A DNA stretch of 40,254 nt from Gonium pectorale (lineage: Eukaryota; Chlorophyta; Chlorophyceae; Chlamydomonadales; Volvocaceae). The translations under genes were made by a program, and so were the position numbers. This document shows, piece by piece, positions 19,502-31,249 of the stretch; positions within the stretch are counted from its first letter, which is position 1, and each line of letters begins with the position of its first letter. The stretch covers positions 1,183,360 through 1,223,613 of the forward strand of contig LSYV01000022.1 in assembly GCA_001584585.1 (NCBI GenBank). The letters are read 5' to 3'. The notes beneath the pieces are model-generated. The model saw nothing but the letters and a program-made list of their open reading frames with translations, was not told the origin of the DNA and searched no databases.

Positions 19502-20425
19502 GGCGACCTGCGCACTGCTGCGGGCGCTTGCGTGTCCCTTCGCTTCGGGGTGCTTCGGATGGTCTAACGGTCTATCACAACAGCTTTTCTGTAAACTTTA
19601 TAATTGATAGTAGACGATCTATGTGTTAGGTGTCAGTGTTCTCGCAGGTGCGTTACCCAAGGGGCACAAGGAGTTGCGCGCCAAGACGTGTTGATGCCCA
19701 AGAGGCTGCACTAGCGGTAATCGTTATATTACATGCAGTTAAGAATGTCGATTGCCGAATGAGAAGACTAGTATCCCCGTGGCAGCCGTACAAACCGTGG
19801 GCCGGTGACCCGGACACCTAAAAGGCACGCACGCACACACACTCCCCTACAAAGCTGACATCAAACCATGTACACAGTCGGGGCTACGCATACATCTCAT
19901 CGACCAATATGACACGCATCAGTAGTGCACCCAAGGCACACAGGGGACTCCAAAGACGCTCACAGTCCCTTCTGGCTTGTGAACTAAACCGCATCTGGCG
20001 GCAAGCAATTCATCACACACTATTAATGAAGCATACCTTTCTCATCCTGCGTAACGAGGTGTTGCCATAGCAGCGCGGTGCCACACAGTCAAGCAAACAG
20101 ACGTGTAAGGCGTCAGTGCGGTAAGGGTGCACCATTGCCTCATCACACGACTATGCACACAGTCAATAACGCTTGCATACGCGTTCCGTTTGGGCAGGTG
20201 GCGACAGTACCCCCCACGTTCCTCGCTTACCAAAATCCACTCCTTTATGCATCATCGCATGCCGGTTTAGGTAAGGAGCGTCATCCGCGTACACTGCTGC
20301 CAGGCGCTGCCCACGAGCCAAACACACCGGCTGCATGACTCTGCCAACATAACACACCCCATCACCGCCGCCACCGCGCTCGCCGCACCCCTTCCCTCAG
20401 CCCTTGCACCGCACCAGACGCCGCA
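19502..20425. other. Spacer between kleisin 3' end and SEC22 5' end
   Basis: It is less GC-rich than the coding regions. It should contain the kleisin 3' UTR and the SEC22 promoter. No gene or repeat was recognised. Confidence 0.55.
19729..19733 (-). terminator. Polyadenylation signal TGTAA of the kleisin gene
   Basis: TTACA on the plus strand, the first after the kleisin stop codon. It gives a 3' UTR of about 700 nt that ends roughly 200 bases before the SEC22 start codon. Confidence 0.5.
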
Positions 20426-23400
20426 TCACAGATAGCGGCCGGCCCGGATGGTGATGTCGCCGTAGGGCTCCTCCTGCGACGCGTGGATGAAGCCGGTGGT
20501 GTGAGTGACCAGCGTCTGGTAGAACAGCTTGACGGCCTCGGAGCGGCGCACGGAGCCGGCCAGCGCGAAGAACGACAGCGCCGGCTCCGGCGGGGCGCCG
20601 CTGCCGCTGGGGCCGCTGCCGCCCGGGCCGGGCTGCTGCGAGGCGAGCAGCCCCAGGCGCTGGCGGAAGATGCTGAAGGGGGAGGAGGCACGATGTGGGT
20701 CAAGAGTAAACATGGGTTTGGGTTGGGCAGGGTGGACAGTGGGCCCATATCGCCAGCTGACGATCCACAGTAGAGACCGACATGAGCTGCCCGGGCGCAG
20801 CAGAGCGATCCGCCTCATCGCAGCGCCACGCAGTTTGTTGCTGCCACGACGCCGACTGGGTTTGGGGCTGTCCGCCCCCTTCAAACACCTACCCAGGCTG
20901 ACAGCCGACACACCTCCATACCGGTATCGTGAGGAGCCCTCCCATGCCACCGCCGCCACCCGGATTCCCTGCCACTCGTCCTCAGCACCCCCTTACACCC
21001 CCCACCCCACCCCCACCCGCACCCCCACCCCACCCCCACCTCCACCCCCACCTCCACCTCCACCTCCACCCCACCTGATGACCGTCTGCGTGTTGCGGCT
21101 CACGTAGCCCTGCGCGGGCGCCTGGGTGCCGGGTCCGTACGTCTCCTGCAGCCGGAACGCGGCCGTGCCGTCCACCGCGGCGGTGCCCATGCCGGTGCCA
21201 GTGGCGGTGCCCGTAGCGGTGCCGGTGGCCGCGCTGGCGCCGTAGGCGGCGCGGCTGCGCGGGCGGGTGGAGCGGCTGCCGCCGAGCCCGTCTCCGCCGG
21301 TGCTGGCAGGCCGGGCGGTGGCGGGCAGCTCGGCACCCTGCAGGCAAACAAGGGCAGGCCGCAGAGGGCAGTCAGGGTCTGCTTTGCTGTAGCAGGATTC
21401 AAGCTCATCACGAGTAGGCCAGCATGCAGCGCCTTCCTTACACTCTGCGTACAGGGCGGGAGGCAGCCGTCGCACCTGCGCAGCCGTCGCCGCACCACGC
21501 CTCGCCCCCCCCTCACCTCGCCGTCCTCTCCCTCCTCGTCGCCCAGGTCCATTATGAACATCGCGTCCCCGCCGCCGCCCTCCGCTTCGTCGATGGCGGG
21601 CAGCAGGTCCTCCAGGGCGCCGGTGCCGAAGCGGAGGAGACCCAGCGGGCCGCCGCTGGCGCGCGCGCCCCCGGTCAGGCGCCTGCGGGCGGAGGTGTCG
21701 CGGGCGTGACACAGCAAGCGAGCGTCCCGGATGCGGAAGGCAAGAGTAGCTGGGCTGCAAGATACCCTGCAGCCGAAGAGGTCATGGAGGGAGCGGACCG
21801 ACAGCACGCCGTCCCACGCAAGCTCCGCAAGCCGTGCTGTAAAGCTAAGTCGTATTGCTAGCGTGTCACAATGGGAGGCGCCGGCCACTGACGACACGGT
21901 CCAGGAGACACAAACACCCCACACCGCCGTCAAGTCGAAGCTGTGCCGCATCAGGCACCACCCACCTCAGCCCGCCCGTCGCGGCGCCGTCGTGCTCCGA
22001 CTCGCGGCCCAGGCTGCTGTTGGTGGTGGCGGAGGTGGCGCGGCTCGAGCCGCGGCCGGTCCCCAGCAGGCCCTTGGGGCCGCCCAGACCCTGGCCCAGG
22101 CCGTCGGTGCAGCCGGAGCCGCCAGGCGTGAGGCCCAGCGCCGCGCGCTGCTGCTGCAGGCCGCCGCTGCCGTTGGGGGTATCCTCGCGGCGCAGCCTGC
22201 GGCGGGTTGGAGGTGCAACAGCAAGGGGGCACTGTCAGGCTTTGGAGGAAGGAGCGCTGGGCTGGCAAGGATCACAATGATGTCTTAAAACAGGGGCGCA
22301 CAGGAACCGTGTCATAAGTTGCACCGGCGACTGGCAAAAGATAGATGGACCACCGCAGGACAAGGCAAGGAGCGCCAAACACGTTTTTGCCAGCATAGGC
22401 ATGGGCGACCAAGCACACCTTTCGATCTCCACGTCCTCGTCGTCGTCAAAGGGCATCATGTCCTCCATGGCGGGGGCCTCCATGAAGCCCCCCATGAACT
22501 CCTCCATCCCCTCCAGGCCCACGGTGCCCTTTGAGGGCGCCTCCGCCGCACCGCGGCCGCCGTCGGCGCCGCCGCTGACGCCCGCGCGCGCTTGCGGCTG
22601 CGCGTGGCGGGGGCCGGCGGCGCCCTCGCTGACCTCCTGCTCGGTACCCTCCTGGGAGGACTGCGCCTCGGCCTGGGGGCCGTCCTGCTGCTTGGCCTTG
22701 GCGCCGGCCTTGGCGGCGGCGGTGCGTTGGCGCTTGGCGCGTGGACCGCCTGCCAATAGTAATCGCAGCGGAAGGGCGGAGACGCGCTGGTGAAGGGGGT
22801 ATTGAGGGTGTCGCGAGGGCGAGGAAAAAATGAAACCCTGCCATTGGGGAGCCACAACACACCTTAACGCCATACACACCCGAAGGCGCGACGTTTCCAG
22901 TAGGACGGGCGGGCGGTACAGAAAAAGGCAAGCGAGCGAGGCAAAGGAGCAGATGCACCCGCCCCCCGGCAAGAGCCCCCAACTTCATGCCCATCCAGGC
23001 GCATGTGCACAGGCAAGGACGGTGCTGGCGTTCTGCCGCAGGAAATGGCGCAGTGGGAATCTGGGATGGTCCACAGCCACACGCTTGGCGTGGCAACGTG
23101 CAGCCCTATCCCGGGTTGCAGGGGTAACGCGCTGGCACGCACCCGCAGCCGGATCGTCCGGGTCCTCGATGGGGTCCTCCTCCGGGCCGCGCCCCGCCGC
23201 CGCCGCCACCACCACGATGCCCGTCAGGTGCGGCGCCCAGTCCATACCCATGCCGCCCATCACCGCCGCCGGGCCATGCAGCACCGCCGCCGCCGCCGAG
23301 TCGGCGTCACGCACCGCCATCGCCGCCGCGATGGCGGCGTCCATGGCGGCGCCCGCAGCCGCCGCGACGGCAGCACCGGCGCGGTTCCGGCGGCGACTGG

Positions 23401-26400
23401 CGGCCAGTACGGCGAACGCGCCCGCCAGCGGAGTCGCCGGCGCGGCGCCGCGACCGCCAAAAAGCATGTTCGCAGCGGCGGCGGTAGCGGCCCCGCCTGT
23501 ACGGCACACCGTGAGCTCACGGGTGTCCAGGGTCCATTCGCGATACGTCTTGCCGCGCACCTGGTGGGGTGCGAATGTTGGGAGAGTGAGTGGGTTGCAG
23601 GAGGGCTGGGGCGAGAAAAAGCGGCAACAGGGCGCCGCTGGTCTGTAGTCAACGTCGGGAGCACGTGTAAGGTGCCGCTCAAAGCAGCATGTCGCAGCCG
23701 CGCGCTTTACTGCCCACAAGGTGTGTTCCTTCCCCCGTACCGTATTCTTTGCCTCCTCCCTCCCCTCCCTGCCCTCCCCTCGCCCTCCCTCTCCACGTTC
23801 CCCCGCCCCCCCCCCGCCCCCCGCTCACCAGGGTATCCTCCAGCTCATCCAGGGTGACGCGGGCGCCCGCGCGGCGGCGGCTGGGCTTGGAGCCGCCACG
23901 CTGTGCAGCGCGCATGCGAGCCTGCAGGCCACGAGGGTGACAGGCGGCAAAGGCTGGGCGTCAGGTCACGAAAGGCTGGAGAGCGCCGTCATCCCAGGCG
24001 GCGGTCGGCGCCAACGCCCCCAGTGTTACATGCCCTCACAAGCACTCAAAGCACGGGCTATCGCCCAAAACCTAAGCAGGCTTTTGGGCACCGATTCAAA
24101 GCGGGCCGCGTGTGTGCCCTCTTGGCTCCATACGGTATCTGGGATATCCGGAAAGGATGGGGCTCCGACAGAGCGCCGAGCGTCTGCTCCGCACCCCCGA
24201 CCGCCACGCACCTTGCCGGTCGCGGGTGCCGCCACGGCCGCAGCGTCCGGAGAGGTTTTGTCCGTGTCGTGCAGCTCGGAGGCGATCAGCGAGCGGCTGG
24301 CCTCGCTGGCGCTGTCGTTCTCCTCGTCGCTGGTGCGCCGCCGCTTGCCGCGCGGCGCGGCGCCGCCGCCCTCCGACGGCTCCTGGTGGCCCTCAGCGAC
24401 CGCGTCTGGCAGGACGCTCATGAAGGCGTCCTCGCCTGTGAGCCAGTGCGCCGGTAGGAGCAGCGAGCGTCAAGGGCATGACAATGGAAAGAGAGCGGCT
24501 TGCGGGGCGAGGCCGCACACAGCATGAAGAATAGAGAGGAGGCGTCACTGGTAGATGGTGGCAAGCTTCACTAGGGAAAACAGCAAAATATCCACAATTG
24601 AGTGGTTGCGGCCCGGCACTGTGCTTTCTAGGGTATGACGTGTGATGTGGGTCACACAGCGGTGATGTGGGTCGCAGCCCGCTGGCGAGGAGGCTTACCG
24701 TCGTGGGCGGGAGAGGGCGGCATGAAGTGCTCGGGCGGCTCGCCGACGCTAGGGAAGGGCACCAGCGACGGCGCCGGCACACCCGCCGAGTCGGTCGGCT
24801 GGGCCTCCTCCTCGTCGCCCTCCTCCTCGTCCTCTTCTCCCGCCGAGTCGCTGGCGCCCGCGGCGCCCTGGCGGCGCCGCCGCTGCCGCGCTGCTGGCGC
24901 CTGCTGCTGCTGGTTCGGGGGCTGCGTGGGCTGGTGCAGGAGGTCCTGCGTGCCGTCCTCCAGGACCATCAGGTCGGTGGGCACCTCGAACGTGTTCATC
25001 AGAACGTCCTCGTCGTCCATACCCAGGCCCATGCCCAGGCCGCCCAGGCCACCCCCATGCAGGGTAGAGCCGCGGCCGCGGCCGCTGGCGTTGCCGGTTG
25101 TGTCGTTGGCGGCCGTGCCGTTGGTGGTTGTGCCGGTAGCGGCTTTGCCCTTGTTGGAGGTGTTGACGTGCCCGGGCGCAGCGGCTGGCAGCCCATCTGC
25201 GTGGATGGGTAGGGGCCGGCGGCGGTCGGGCGGAGGCGGGGGAACCAGGTTTACGAATGGCAAGCGATTGGGAGCCTCAACCGCGAGCTACTCTGTAACT
25301 GACAAGAGCTCCGCGCAAAGAAACCATCACGGCGCTGCGCCTGGACGACCATGGGTTCCAAACACACAAGTCCAGCCGTACAATCCGTACAAGGCTGAGA
25401 TCAGGCACCCTGATAGAAACCCCGCCCCGCTCCATGCGCAAAACAAGCCAAAGTCAAGAAGAAAACAGTACTTGATGCTTGCCCGCATGCTCGCTGCTAT
25501 GTTTCCGCCGAGTCCCGCGCACCACGCTCCACGCACGCACCGATGGCCAGGAAGAATGCGTCCCCCGCGCCGGTGTCGTCGGGGTCCATCAGCAGCCGCA
25601 GGTCGTCAGGCGCCTCGAACAGCTCATCGGGGTCCCTTGATGAAGGAAACGGACGGGGGAGTAGACGTGCGTGGAGCCGCTCAGTGATGCGGGCTGACGG
25701 AAACGGAGGGAAAACGCGAGTTGCATAGGTACGACATGCAGGTTGTGACTATGCAACGCAAAACGCCCCCGCACTCCCATTCGCCGCCCGCGACTCCTTA
25801 CATGTCCCGATGGAGGCGAGACGACAGGACCGCCCCGCCGCTGGCGTTGCCGCCGTCAGCGCCACCGGAGCGACCGCCTGAGGGTACAGGGAGGCCGGGC
25901 ACTTTCAGCCGAGGTCACTCGGCGAGCGCCATGCAGAACGTCGGTAGAGCTGGGATGCAAAACGATACGCAAGGGAGACCGGGAGTACTCATGCAGGACC
26001 CCCCAAGCCACGGCTTGGGTAGCCCATCACAGCATGTTGCGTGGCTTACCAGGGCATGCTGCACGGTATCAACGAAGCGCCGAGGATTCTACTCAAGACG
26101 TTGAGAGGCACAGACCGTCCCGCAGACCCTCTCGGAGTCAGCGACCCACCGCGGTTGGAGCCGTCGTGGCCACTGAACGGCATCTGCGCCGCCGTAGGCA
26201 GCACAAACAGGTCGTCCGCTGTTAGGCCGCTGCCCGCCGCCACGCCGCGGCGCGAGCCCCCCGCGCCGCCGGCGGTCTCCTCGTCGTCGTCCAGGTCATC
26301 TGGGTCGGCGGCGCCGCCGGTTCCGCGGCCGCGATGTGGGTTGAGCAGATCCAGATCCAGGTCGTCCAGATCCTGGATCCGGCCCAGCGCGTCCGTGGGC

Positions 26401-28215
26401 AGCACCAGCATCTGGTCCATGTCCATGTCGGCCATGGTGATTGCCTCCACCCTGCGACGCAGCAGCAACAATCGTATTGAACGGATATGGAGAGGGCAGA
26501 CATGGTGCCCTGGGCGGCAGCAAAGCGGCGGGGAACCAGGGCAGGGTCGGTTGGCGGAACAAGTACCGGCGCAATCGTCACCTAGGCACTGGCTTGCGCA
26601 TGGAGTGCGCCCCAGCATCACTCTCTTCGCAGCGCCCGCGTGGGCCCGCGTGGGTGGGCCGTCGTGATGTAAAGTCATGCTACGTTTGCAAGAGGGCAGG
26701 CGGACTGCTGCTTGGCCCTTATCACCGGCCTCACCTGGCCTTGTCCCGTCCCTTCTGCAGCACGGTGTTGACCGCCGCCGCCTCGGGCACCGACGCTGCC
26801 TTGACCTTTCGCAGCATGTCCTGCAGGTCCTCTGAGGGACCAGGGAGCGGAGGCGTGGGCAATGGTCAGGGACTCAGGGGATGGATGCGGCCCGCCCGTA
26901 ACGCGCGCCTCGTGCGGCGGCGATCACGAGCTAAGCGCACATGGCATGTGGCTGGAACGGCCGACGCGCGACGCGTGCTGGCTGTGTCGTGGCAACTGCC
27001 GTGCGATGGCTCGCTGTCGGGGAAGGTGGGCCAACAGCTCGCTACCCCGCGCGGGCGCCCGGCAGGAACGGTGAGCCCGGTAAGCAGACGGACGAGCGGG
27101 GGGCAGGGGATAGCAGGGCGGCGGGGCGGCGTGCGCAGGCGTCCTCGATCCGGGACGTGGAGACCAGAGCCAGCAACGCACCCAGCAGGTACATCTGCTG
27201 CTTGTTGAAGACGATGACTACGCCGCCTGCGGACCCGTCCAGAGCGCGGAGCCAGCGCGCCGGGGCAGTAAAGGAGCGTCAGAATGCGTGTGGTGCTGCC
27301 GTGCGGGCACATGTGGCACGTGTGGTCGCACAAGCCCCGTACACGCGCGTGTAGCCGGGCGACATGGCCTACTGGGCAGGGGGTACACGAATCCGCAGCC
27401 GACGAGGTTCGCGAAGAAAGTGTCCAGATGCGCACGCAAAACCCATATGCTGGCGGTGATCCGATTGCCAGGCGCAGCCCGCAACCCACCGATGAGGATG
27501 CCTTGGAGGCGGAGCGAGTGCGGCACATCGGGCTGCAGGATTTGCTTGCTGTCGGCCGGGAGGGGGAGGGAGGGGTTGTCCGGCAGGGGGCGGGAGGGAG
27601 GGGTTGCAAAAGTGGCACGAGCCGTTTGAAAGGAGGAGCCTCAGTGGTTGGCAGAGTTCGTGCCCAGAAAGCAGTCAAGGTGCACTCCCCTTGGGTTTGA
27701 CGACCCGTGGGTCAGCGCGCACCCCCGCGAGGCGCACAGCACAGCAGACGGGACCGCGGCCGGAGACTCTGAGCAGCATCCCAATGGCTTTGGTGTCGCA
27801 TAATTCCCACAACCCCAGCCGGCGTCGCAGCGGGCAGGCCTCCGCGACCCAGCCGGTGTCTCCCGAGCGGCTTCCACCCCCGATCCCTCAGCGTCCGCGA
27901 CTCACCAAACGTCAGAAACATTGATGCCCAGGATCTTGCACTTGCTCAGCTTCTTGCCGTGGGCCATCGTCCTGACGCAGCGAGACAGCAGGGCGGAATC
28001 TTATGAAAGCAGAGCGCGACATCCGACGAGGACGCTGCCGGCGGCCAGCCAGCCAACAACTCATACAACAATATGAACAGGCGAGAAAGGAGAAGGCTGG
28101 GCGCACTTCCTGTGCAGCCAATTGGCGCGAGTTCCCAGATTGCGCCAAAACAGCCCTCTTACCAGATTGCGCCGAGCGCGGACTTGCGCCCCAGCAAATC
28201 GTGTGAGTAAAACAT
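20426..28215 (-). CDS. Alpha-kleisin of the REC8/RAD21 family (cohesin subunit)
   Basis: The kleisin closes the cohesin ring by joining the SMC1 and SMC3 heads. Model in 17 exons, complement of 20426..20672, 21075..21337, 21517..21682, 21966..22196, 22419..22749, 23143..23560, 23829..23921, 24212..24435, 24699..25196, 25541..25635, 25802..25877, 26150..26451, 26735..26831, 27182..27226, 27490..27548, 27906..27971, 28163..28215. All phases agree, giving 1087 residues. The N-terminal kleisin domain (1-105) starts MFYSHDLLGRKSALGAIW and contains VPHSLRLQGILIGGVVIVF, closest to plant REC8. A conserved-looking block GKTYREWTLDTREL lies near residue 540. The C-terminal winged helix (about 1000-1087) has AVKLFYQTLVTHTTGFIHAS and EEPYGDI. 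The middle is acidic and disordered, with Ala and Gly runs. EIER near residue 785 fits the separase pattern ExxR. It could be the mitotic RAD21 or the meiotic REC8. The N terminus favours REC8, the length favours RAD21/SYN4-like proteins. Confidence 0.93.
20990..21074 (-). repeat. Microsatellite of (GGGGTG/GGAGGTG) type in kleisin intron 16
   Basis: On the plus strand the bases read as tandem CACCCC and CACCTC units directly next to the exon 16 donor (exon edge at 21075). On the sense strand the intron therefore begins with a GT-rich, G-rich repeat made of many donor-like GGTGGGG words. Confidence 0.8.
22867..22931 (-). repeat. Dispersed repeat, copy 3
   Basis: It lies in kleisin intron 12 (22750-23142), in the same orientation as the gene. 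It reads TGTACCGCCCGCCCG, TCCTACTGGAAACGTCGCGC, CTTCGGGTGTGTATGG on the minus strand. One frame reads FLYRPPVLLETSRLRVCMAL, matching copies 1 and 2. Confidence 0.75.
23752..23828 (-). repeat. G-tract cluster at the 5' end of kleisin intron 11
   Basis: The plus strand is almost pure C with T. On the transcribed strand the intron starts GTGAGC and then has at least eight separate runs of three or more G within about 75 bases, which meets the usual sequence pattern for G-quadruplex formation. Confidence 0.7.
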
Positions 28216-28731
28216 GCTGCCGCCGAGTCAAACGCTAGGCCAGCGTTAGAGCGGAGAAGCGCCCTGGCGAACCCGCGCGCGCGACACCCCCTGCGGCCTT
28301 GGGCTCGTGCGCCTTGCCTTGAGCAGCTATATTGAGGCCAGAGTGCGTGGTACAGCACGGGTCGGCTTACTCTCAGTACGCAGCTGAGCGGAGGAGAGAG
28401 AGACGCACGCCTGTTGCTGTGACGGAGTTACAAATTCGATCACGCTATGTGATATTGTAAATAAAGTTCACGCTCTCTGAAAGGCAGCATGCAAAAGGTC
28501 GCACACGATTGGCATCATCGCAGCCTGTACGTCCGAATCCGCGCGTGCATGGCCAAAACCGACCCGCGGACCGCAACGTCACTGACAGACACCAATAGTC
28601 AGCTGCCGGTAAATGTATGCTTATTACTGATGGATCGATACAAAACCCTAGACTCCGGAGCTAAACATTCATGTCGCTCTCCACCAGCCCACATGCACAG
28701 CCAGCCAGTGCAGAACAGCCACGTTAAAAGC
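28216..28731. other. Kleisin promoter and 3' region of the plastid protein gene
   Basis: A tandem head-to-tail junction on the minus strand. It holds the presumed polyadenylation word of the upstream gene (28428-28432) and then the kleisin 5' region. No gene is seen. Confidence 0.55.
28428..28432 (-). terminator. Polyadenylation signal TGTAA of the 28732-30987 gene
   Basis: TTACA on the plus strand, the first after the stop codon, about 300 nt downstream. Confidence 0.55.
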
Positions 28732-30987
28732 TCATGACTCCCTGTGCTCAACTCCGAGCACGACCTCCTCCAGCCGCCCGGCCACGTACTTGCACACCAC
28801 CACATCGCGCTCCGCGTCTCCCCGCAGCGCGCCGACCTCCAGCACCACGTCCGTGCCCTCCTCCTTGCAGCCCACCCAGACACCCAGCGGCAGAAGTAGC
28901 GCGTCCGCGCCTGCCAGACTTGCAAGCCTGTTGAGAGCAAGACAACGAAACGGGGTGGCCAGGTTGGTATGTGGGCACAGCGGCGCTGCACGCCCAAGAA
29001 GGCACTAGGGGCATTTCAGCGGCGCCTTCGGCCCTTGGGCGTCCACACCGGCATGATTGCTCGTTTGTATGCTCACATATCGCTTGAATCGGCCACGAGA
29101 GCACGGAGCCGACTCACCTCTCGGCAGCTTGCGCCGACGGCGTATGCAGCTGCAGGCCCCCCTCCGCCCCAGAGCGCCCGTAGCGCAACGGCGAGGTTGG
29201 CCGCCACTGCCCCGCCAGCTGCTCCGGCGTCGTGGCTGGCTCCTTGGCGAATGGGCGGCCGCCGCCCGCGCACCCCGATAGCTCCACGCCTCCGTTGAAG
29301 GGACCGTCGTACCTGGTCGGCGTGGAACAAGGAGAGGACCCGCCACACTGTGTGTGCCCGCGCAACAACTCAGGAACAACGAAAGCAGATGTATCACGTA
29401 TCCAGCCAGCGGGTGTTTGCGGTCGAGCCAACAGGTTTCAAGCAAAATAATGCGCTCACGCGTAGGCGCGCACTGGCTCACGTTTCCCTGCTGAGCTCGG
29501 CGAGGGTCACGTGCCACCGCTTGCTCTCCCAGTGCTGCATCAGCGTAGCCGTGACGCGCAGCCGGGACTTGCTGTCCGGAGCGGCGATGCACACCTCCAC
29601 CTTTGCACGCTTGCCGCCCTGCGGCAGCTGCGTCGGGGCCGCCAGGTAGCCGCCCGCAGCGGTGACCGGCTTGACGAGACTCCTGGTGAACCAGCGGCAT
29701 GAACGCGGCATGAACGGGCGGGCTCACGGACCGGGGCACGAAGAAAGTTGCACACGGGTGCAGATACGCTTTACGCGTCTTAGTGCGTTGACGTGCAGTG
29801 CTACGTCTGCTATCAGGAGCCCCCACCGTCCCCACGGCGATGCCCTCCCCTGGCGCACCCGCCGTCGTCCCGCCACACGTCCTCCGCCTCCTCCACGTAG
29901 GCTATGGCCTCCGCCTCGCCTGCGCAACCAAGGTGGACCACAGAGTCGGTCACTCGGGAGCCACGGGCGGGGTGCTTGCTGGCTTGCTGTGGTGAGCACG
30001 CCGCTGACACCACACTAAGGTGGCTTACAAGTACCGCCCAGGGCCTTGGGGTAAGGAAGCGTGTACACAGCGCACTTGCCACCATGCAACAGCATGCCGG
30101 TTGGCGCGTCAGGCGAGCCTAGGCCAAAAGCACTTTGCGAGCCGTACATCCAACAGTCGGCATCAGCCGCTTGAAGATGTTCTTCAGCCCACGCTCCGGA
30201 GGCGGCTTGGCAAGGCAGCTGCTTTGGCTCTGCCAATCGAAGAGCTCCACGCCCCTGCAGCGGGGAAACGCTGTCAGCCCACTCTAAATCCTCAATTAGG
30301 TGTTCCCATGGGTGGGGCAACGTACTGGCGTACATTGCACAGCACGCTTACAGCGCATCAGCATGATCGGCGGTCGGAAACGAGCCCTACGCCCTAAGTC
30401 CCGCGGCAGCGTCCAGGACATGTATGGTTGGGTGCCAACACAGGTACACGGACGAAATGCCGCTACGCACCATTCCCTGTAGGCGCCTGGGACGAAGCGC
30501 TCTGGAAGGGGTTGCGCTGCGCCACTTGCATCGAATGACACCGTGACTCCCTCCCACTCGCCTGTGCATGAAGGGACTATGTGTTGGAACTGCAGGGAGT
30601 GTGAGCTATCAGGCCTCACGTCAAGACGCTGGCTGTTGCAAGGCTTACGTCACCGACGGGCCACTTTCCAATCACCCCCCCCGCTGCATCGCCACGCGTG
30701 TCCAACACCGCCCTCCCTTCAGTGACCGCATGCCCCGTCCTTTGCCCTTTGCGGGGTTTCCCCCGAAGACCCACAACACTGTCAAGCCTGGCCGGCCTCG
30801 CGAACCCACCTTGCACATTGCCGATGAAGGTGTCCCACAGCTGGTCATACGACGTTCCAAGCTGAGCTGCAGATGCAGGCTGCAGTGCAGCACGCCTCAG
30901 CCTCTGCGGAGGGGCAACACTCCTGCGTGCCGCTTGCGCACATGTCCTGCTGGCGCAGGGCCTGCCGTGCAACTTCAATGACCACAT
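28732..30987 (-). CDS. Plastid-targeted protein, possibly DUF3598 (lipocalin-like)
   Basis: Model: complement of 28732..28927, 29118..29312, 29482..29682, 29859..29919, 30148..30254, 30471..30561, 30810..30987. All seven exons are in phase, giving 342 residues. Residues 1-45 are rich in Arg, Ala and Ser with no acidic residues, a typical chloroplast transit peptide. The mature part begins TSYDQLWDTFIGNVQ-GEWEGVTVSFD, then VPGAYREWGVELFDWQSQSS, and later LRVTATLMQHW and ALLLPLGVWVGC. The W-x-F-x-N-x-x-GEWEG start, alternating short strands and length remind me of the DUF3598 group of cyanobacterial and plant proteins, which have a lipocalin-like barrel. This family call is from memory and uncertain. 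No catalytic motif or membrane segment is visible. It is divergent from TMEM218, with 262 bases between the start codons. Confidence 0.8.
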
Positions 30988-31249
30988 TGCACAAGGGTTT
31001 GCTTCGGTGATGCAAATTTTTTAGATGCTTTAGCTGGGTGTTCCAGGCCCGTTAATGATCCGGATTCGCAGTACGAGTTTCAAAAGAAACTTCCATGCGA
31101 GAGTAACATATGCTCAGTCCTTACACTGATTCCTGACAATGTACTGACCAACAAATTCCACTTGCTGTTGTGCTCTCATTTGCGCTCAAAGTCACGCGGC
31201 TTCTGCTCCTGCCCGATGCGCCTGCGGGCGCGTAAATAGTGTCTATAAC
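30988..31249. promoter_or_regulatory. Compact divergent promoter region
   Basis: Only 262 bases separate the start codons of the plastid protein gene (minus) and TMEM218 (plus). Both promoters and 5' UTRs must fit here. It is AT-richer than its surroundings. No clear TATA box at a normal distance was identified. Confidence 0.45.

Noticed and set aside
26141..26151. Alternative donor GTCGCT for kleisin exon 6, joining directly to the exon at 25635
   Set aside because: The standard donor GTGGGT plus the intermediate exon 25802..25877 fits all phases and better splice sites.
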